DNA from: Candidatus Poribacteria bacterium
GTDB taxonomy: Bacteria > Poribacteria > WGA-4E > WGA-3G
Length of the DNA: 9,127 bases
Assembly (NCBI GenBank): GCA_009845505.1
Contig: VXZL01000201.1
Location: forward strand, 1-9,127
Reading direction: 5' to 3'
Below the pieces are notes generated by a model that was not told where the DNA came from, searched no databases, and saw only the letters and a program-made list of their open reading frames with translations. A program made the translations under genes and the position numbers. Position 1 is the stretch's first letter. The number at the start of each line of letters is the position of its first letter. This document shows positions 6,300-9,127 of the stretch, one piece after another.

Positions 6300-7025
6300 A
6301 TGCCTTACACCTGCGAAAAACTCACCCAAGATTTTACCAATCTCGGCATCAAAAAAGGGGATACCCTCTTCATCCACTCATCCTTCAAGAGTCTCGGACC
6401 TGTTGAAGGTGGGGCAGGTACGGTTATTGCTGCCTTAGAAGCAGCTGTCGGGCGGAACGGGTTAATTCTGATGCCTTCGTTCAGTCTTTTACCGAGTCGG
6501 GAAGAGCGGGTAACGTCGTGGAATATTAAGAGGACTCCGTCTACGGTCGGATGGCTGACGGAGTTTTTTCGGCAGATGTCGGGGACCTATCGCTCCGACC
6601 ATTATTCCCACGCCATTGCGGCGCGCGGGAAAGGCGCGAAGGCATTCGTCGGAGACCATCTCCTACGTGAAGGCTATGAATCCCCGTGGGATCAACCGCC
6701 ATGGGGAAAAACCTATGGCACACACTCACCAATGTTCCGCGCCTACAAAATAAACGCCAAACTTCTCATGCTCGGTGTCGATTACGAGTCATCAACTTAT
6801 GCACATCTCGTTGAGGTGATTCATTGGAACAAACGCCGTACTGAAGACACTGAAGCCGAATATATACGACTGAGGCGTTCAGAACTTGGCGCGTTTTGGG
6901 ATGAAGTTGGCAGGTTAAAACAAGGAATGGTCGGAGACGCGATGTGTCGGCTGTTTCGGATTAAGGATTATGTGGATACGCTTCTGGAAGAGATCGAGCG
7001 GAACCCTGAGCCGTATGTGATATAG
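6300..7025 (+). CDS. AAC(3)-family N-acetyltransferase
   Basis: Predicted cytosolic acetyl-CoA-dependent acetyltransferase of the aminoglycoside 3-N-acetyltransferase family, 241 aa. Family features in order: LGIKKGDTLFIHSSFKSLG (15-33) followed by GGAGTVIAAL (37-46), LILMPSFSL (55-63), the TPSTVGWLTEFFRQ block followed by RSDHYSHAIAARG, YESPW (about 126-130), and LLMLGVDYESSTYAHLVE (about 154-171), whose His fits the conserved H-x-x-E. It is at the short end for the family. Many chromosomal members of this family are of unknown substrate, so antibiotic resistance must not be assumed. The ATG at 6300 is the first possible start, since an in-frame TAG lies at 6294-6296. It has no recognisable Shine-Dalgarno, and the hairpin at 6254-6286 ends just upstream, so translation may depend on coupling or be weak. 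It is 32 bases from the ankyrin gene, probably in the same transcript. Confidence 0.8.
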   Translation: MPYTCEKLTQDFTNLGIKKGDTLFIHSSFKSLGPVEGGAGTVIAALEAAVGRNGLILMPSFSLLPSREERVTSWNIKRTPSTVGWLTEFFRQMSGTYRSDHYSHAIAARGKGAKAFVGDHLLREGYESPWDQPPWGKTYGTHSPMFRAYKINAKLLMLGVDYESSTYAHLVEVIHWNKRRTEDTEAEYIRLRRSELGAFWDEVGRLKQGMVGDAMCRLFRIKDYVDTLLEEIERNPEPYVI

Positions 7026-7028
7026 TAG

Positions 7029-7056
7029 CGGTCAGCCATCAGCAATCAGCGGTCAG
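7029..7056. repeat. Tandem heptamer array NNNTCAG x4 (inverse of CTGANNG)
   Basis: Four 7-bp units: CGGTCAG, CCATCAG, CAATCAG, CGGTCAG. Read on the minus strand they are CTGANNG units like those at 3281-3308, with an exact 18-bp match in inverted orientation. The array starts three bases after the acetyltransferase stop codon, and GTAG (7025-7028) precedes it, sharing its G with the stop. Confidence 0.7.
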
Positions 7057-7064
7057 TAAGAACC

Positions 7065-7086
7065 GGGACTCGGAAATCCCTCCTAC
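7065..7086 (-). repeat. Weak GTAG-footed hairpin
   Basis: GGGA (7065-7068) pairs with TCCC (7077-7080), followed by TC and CTAC (7083-7086), so the minus strand reads GTAG then a short stem. The stem is only 4 bp. It is listed because of its position among the other GTAG elements. Confidence 0.3.
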
Positions 7087-7090
7087 AACG

Positions 7091-7213
7091 ATGGAGAGGC
7101 AGATTAAAATGGGAAGAACGGGCATCCCATAAAATGAAAACGCTCGTAAGATGCTCGAACGACTCCTGCGCTAACGTGAGTTCGATGAAGAAGACTTGTA
7201 CCGCAAACTGTCA
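7091..7213 (+). pseudogene. Decayed small reading frame
   Basis: From the ATG at 7091 one frame encodes a charged, helical-looking sequence interrupted by two TAA stops (7130-7132 and 7172-7174). The segments between them, NENARKMLERLLR and REFDEEDLYRKL, have the composition of a real protein rather than of random DNA. The frame then runs into the hairpin repeat at 7198. No family is recognised. It could be a relic of a small gene or chance coding potential; the 335-bp gap 7026-7360 holds no intact gene. Confidence 0.3.
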
Positions 7214-7224
7214 GTTTGCGATAC
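7198..7224. repeat. 27-bp near-perfect palindrome
   Basis: CGCAAACTG (7202-7210), a single T, and CAGTTTGCG (7212-7220) form a perfect 9-bp stem. With the outer GTA/TAC pairs the palindrome spans 7198-7224 with one mismatch. The minus-strand foot is GTAT rather than GTAG. It appears related to the AAACT/AGTTT stem that follows at 7247. Confidence 0.6.
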
Positions 7225-7246
7225 CTCTGAGTTTCACTTAGCACGC

Positions 7247-7269
7247 CACAAACTAACAGTTTGTGCTAC
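7247..7269 (-). repeat. GTAG-hairpin repeat, CACAAACT stem type
   Basis: CACAAACT (7247-7254), loop AAC, AGTTTGTG (7258-7265), then CTAC (7266-7269). On the minus strand GTAG sits directly at the 5' foot of the stem. A GCACGC segment just outside (7241-7246) may extend the fold. Confidence 0.6.
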
Positions 7270-7360
7270 AACGTTCCCAAAGAATTCTATAACAGGGACA
7301 GTCAATATCAAACTCACATTCGCGATGCCCATCTTCATTTCTTTAATTCTGGGGTAGTGC

Positions 7361-8188
7361 TTACTGCCAACGCTCTCGCGGGGTAAACGACTTAGGTTCT
7401 CTAAAATACGTGTCTTTCATCGCACCCCATCTTGTGGGTAATTTACCATCTGGCTCGACATCATAGACCCGATCCATCGCCTGTTGGACTTCATCCTGAT
7501 CAAGCGCGACGCTCCAGATTGCCACCTCATCAACGCGTCCAATGTAATGCTCCCGATTCCCTTCACTGTTGCGTCCAATCGACACAGGAACGTCGTTTGT
7601 GTCAATCTTACCTTTCGCGTTCCCATCGACTTCTACTTCACCGTCATAGTAAAGGACCATCCTGCTCCCATCGTAAGTGGCGGTTACATGCGTCCACTCC
7701 TCCGGTGGCAAATTGGAAGTCGCTGCATCGCCTATCCGCTTCTCTGTCCCCTTATCAACAGAGATGATAAAACCCGTCTTTCCATTATTCCCGCCAAACT
7801 CATAGAACCCATAGACCATCCACGGCGCGGTATCCCCTGCCCAGGTCTTCACAATAATACGGAACCACTCAGCTGTGAACTCAGTTGGATATACCCAACA
7901 CATCAAGGTGATTTCATCCGTAATATCCAAAGAAGGGGAATCCGGCACCTCAATCCAGCCACCCGCTTCGCCACTCAATTCGACTGAATTGCCATATTTA
8001 CCTTTTACCCGCTCCCCTTTGTGGATTGTCCCATCATTCCCATGTTTGGACTTATCTTTGGCTGTATCACCTTTCCCTTCATCAAAGGAGAGATAGAGTG
8101 CCAATTCGTCCTCTCGGACGGCTTCTCCAAGGGTTGCTAATACCACGATTAAACAGACTGACAGTAGACTTATGGTTAAAATCTTCAT
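7361..8188 (-). CDS. Exported LamG/concanavalin A-like domain protein
   Basis: Secreted protein of 275 aa. Residues 1-23 are a Sec signal peptide, with Lys2, a hydrophobic core LTISLLSVCLIVVLATL and a likely cleavage near GEA. A LamG/LamGL jelly-roll domain covers about residues 28-240. It opens with ALYLSFDEGKGD, followed by NDGTI, then ITLMCWVYP (93-101), EEWTHVTATYDG (163-174) and closes with YIGRVDEVAIWSVALDQDEV (215-234). Such domains bind carbohydrate or protein ligands. No catalytic residues for a glycosidase are evident. A short tail (247-275) containing KLPTRWGAMKDTYF has no membrane anchor. The start is supported by SD GGGAGGT (complement of 8197-8203), 8 bases from the ATG, and by a promoter further upstream. 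It is convergent with the acetyltransferase gene and is transcribed alone. Confidence 0.8.
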   Translation of the reverse strand: MKILTISLLSVCLIVVLATLGEAVREDELALYLSFDEGKGDTAKDKSKHGNDGTIHKGERVKGKYGNSVELSGEAGGWIEVPDSPSLDITDEITLMCWVYPTEFTAEWFRIIVKTWAGDTAPWMVYGFYEFGGNNGKTGFIISVDKGTEKRIGDAATSNLPPEEWTHVTATYDGSRMVLYYDGEVEVDGNAKGKIDTNDVPVSIGRNSEGNREHYIGRVDEVAIWSVALDQDEVQQAMDRVYDVEPDGKLPTRWGAMKDTYFREPKSFTPRERWQ

Positions 8189-8267
8189 CGAAATGTACCT
8201 CCCGATGTTGTCGTGTTCAATTCCTATACGAACGCTGTAAGACGCAGCCTATTTTTAAAACAGTGTC

Positions 8268-8296
8268 ATTGTATAAAAAAACCAAATTAAACGCAA
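8268..8296 (-). promoter_or_regulatory. Probable promoter of the LamG gene
   Basis: On the minus strand, TTGCGT (complement of 8291-8296) is separated by 17 bp from TACAAT (complement of 8268-8273, 5 of 6 to the -10 consensus), about 80 bases before the start codon. The spacer is AT-rich with a T run. The long leader (about 70 nt) shows no riboswitch-like fold that I can recognise. Confidence 0.45.
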
Positions 8297-8361
8297 TGTT
8301 AACCCATTTTCACGCCAGAGTTATTTAATTTTAGGATTTTTTCTCCATTTGCATCGGAAAG

Positions 8362-8420
8362 TCGCGAGCGCGAAGAAATCCGCAGAAATACCCCACGGAA
8401 TGCCACACGCGCATTCCGTG
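8362..8420. repeat. Hairpin-rich intergenic element
   Basis: It contains TCGCG-AG-CGCGA (8362-8373) and a perfect 10-bp stem CACGGAATGC (8394-8403)/GCATTCCGTG (8411-8420) with a 7-base loop. No T run follows on either strand, so an intrinsic terminator is not supported, though the big hairpin lies downstream of the membrane-protein gene on the minus strand. CTCCTAC and ATCTAC at 8454-8468 give minus-strand GTAG motifs further out. The rest of the 8189-8496 gap holds the LamG promoter and no gene. Confidence 0.5.
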
Positions 8421-8496
8421 TTGATTCGCAAAGACTCCAAGCAAAAACACTCACTCCTACAAATCTACAACATCTGCTTGGGTGCCCGAAGGTGCA

Positions 8497-9069
8497 TTAG
8501 TAGTATTCGTGTTTTCTACTATATCCGTCATTTTTCTCCTTTCCTTGATATGCCGCCATCACCTCAAGGTCAAATCCCTCCTTCCGAATCCGTTGATCGA
8601 AGTAGAGGAGCGTGCCACCAATCACCCAGATCGGCATTGTGAAGGTATCCGCACCTAAATTGATAACATATATCAGTGCCTTTGAGAAACTCAATCCGCG
8701 TCGCGTTACAGGTAGATCCCAGAGTGCCATTTCAATCGTGTGTATAAATGTTTCATCAGCAAGTTCTCCTAAATTTAATAGGAATCCGAAACTCGCGCGG
8801 AGTATGAAACTAATAGTAAAAGATAATAGGAAAATAGAGAGGACCATACCACCAGTGCGCCACCATGTGCCACGGATTAAATTACGACTGCGTCTCAAGC
8901 CAGCTCGCACCGATTTTCCTTCAACCAAAATTGTAGGAATGTAGAAACTCCAAAGGGTGCCAAACCAACCTATGACCAACGTCCCAATTAGCAACACAAA
9001 TCCGCCAGGAACCATATAAGGTAGGTCATCTTCCTTTATAAGAGCCAGATAAAGCATCGCGAACAACAT
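8497..9069 (-). CDS. Polytopic membrane protein, 5'-truncated remnant
   Basis: C-terminal part of an inner-membrane protein; 190 residues are readable from ATG 9069. Hydrophobic segments lie at about residues 1-10, 20-48, 74-98 and 128-156. Between them is a basic loop with GLRRSRNLIRGTWWR (57-71), and the sequence ends with LLYFDQRIRKEGFDLEVMA (154-172). This pattern matches proteins usually annotated as YciC-like or glycerophosphodiester phosphodiesterase membrane-domain proteins, whose function is unclear. The frame stays open to the window edge, but no Shine-Dalgarno precedes ATG 9069, and an insertion-sequence-like end (ACAGGACTTACGCA, 9074-9087) begins just upstream. I infer that the true N-terminus, probably one or more further membrane segments, has been displaced and that this copy is non-functional. 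Alternatively 9069 is a genuine late start. Confidence 0.55.
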   Translation of the reverse strand: MLFAMLYLALIKEDDLPYMVPGGFVLLIGTLVIGWFGTLWSFYIPTILVEGKSVRAGLRRSRNLIRGTWWRTGGMVLSIFLLSFTISFILRASFGFLLNLGELADETFIHTIEMALWDLPVTRRGLSFSKALIYVINLGADTFTMPIWVIGGTLLYFDQRIRKEGFDLEVMAAYQGKEKNDGYSRKHEYY

Positions 9070-9073
9070 AGAA

Positions 9074-9127
9074 ACAGGACTTACGCAAAATTGGGTCAGA
9101 ACGCCTATTTTGATATGGTGAAGGCAC
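9074..9127. mobile_element. Probable insertion-sequence terminus, running off the window
   Basis: ACAGGACTTACGCA (9074-9087) resembles, from memory, terminal inverted repeats of insertion sequences frequent in cyanobacterial and related genomes. It falls just outside the readable start of a membrane-protein gene that lacks a ribosome site. The remainder to 9127 shows no recognisable transposase code. The family cannot be assigned from this fragment. Confidence 0.4.

Noticed and set aside
6300..7025. Calling the acetyltransferase an antibiotic-resistance gene
   Set aside because: Family membership alone does not show activity on aminoglycosides, and the context is a chromosomal metabolic or interaction cluster.
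7484..7987. Plus-strand open frame of 167 codons
   Set aside because: It is the antisense shadow of the LamG gene, which has a signal peptide, ribosome site and domain motifs.

Overview
The window reads like a chromosomal stretch of an uncultured, probably marine bacterium. The closest match I can name is the Candidatus Poribacteria-like genomes associated with sponges. This rests on gene content and style, not on a marker gene. The content is a VCBS/FG-GAP lipoprotein, PhyH-type oxygenases in tandem, a cytosolic ankyrin-repeat protein, a LamG-domain secreted protein, and dense short hairpin repeats between genes. No rRNA, tRNA, CRISPR array or intact transposase gene was seen.

Layout. Positions 36-1736 (+) encode a lipoprotein with six calcium-loop repeats. 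Positions 1737-2038 hold a MITE-like element with nested hairpin repeats, then a strong sigma70-type promoter. Positions 2039-3217 (+) encode an AlkC-type DNA alkylation repair protein with a C-terminal Ig-like domain. Positions 3333-4067 and 4314-5069 (+) are two roughly 80% identical PhyH-family Fe(II)/2-oxoglutarate oxygenase paralogues, separated by a repeat array. Positions 5083-6267 (+) encode an ankyrin-repeat protein and 6300-7025 (+) an AAC(3)-family acetyltransferase. The second PhyH gene, the ankyrin gene and the acetyltransferase gene are tightly spaced and probably form one transcript. Positions 7026-7360 hold repeats and a small decayed reading frame. Positions 7361-8188 (-) encode an exported LamG protein with its own promoter. 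Positions 8189-8496 hold that promoter and a hairpin-rich element. Positions 8497-9069 (-) are the C-terminal part of a polytopic membrane protein, apparently cut at its 5' end by what looks like an insertion-sequence terminus at 9074-9127.

The most notable signal lies between the genes. At least four different hairpin stems each carry a GTAG tetranucleotide directly at the 5' foot, the architecture of REP/BIME elements mobilised by Y1 (RAYT) transposases. Several sit exactly on gene ends: the stop codons at 3215-3217, 6265-6267 and 7023-7025 lie in or share a base with such an element. A second family, tandem heptamers of the form CTGANNG, flanks the PhyH-PhyH-ankyrin-acetyltransferase block in inverted orientation. 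Both PhyH paralogues carry His-Gly-Gly where the family's iron-binding HxD motif is expected, the same replacement class that distinguishes Fe/2OG halogenases. This needs testing because an acidic pair (Glu-Asp) follows immediately.

I do not see one clear new multi-gene system. The gene products suggest a mixture of surface or secreted proteins, DNA repair, small-molecule modification and possible host interaction.
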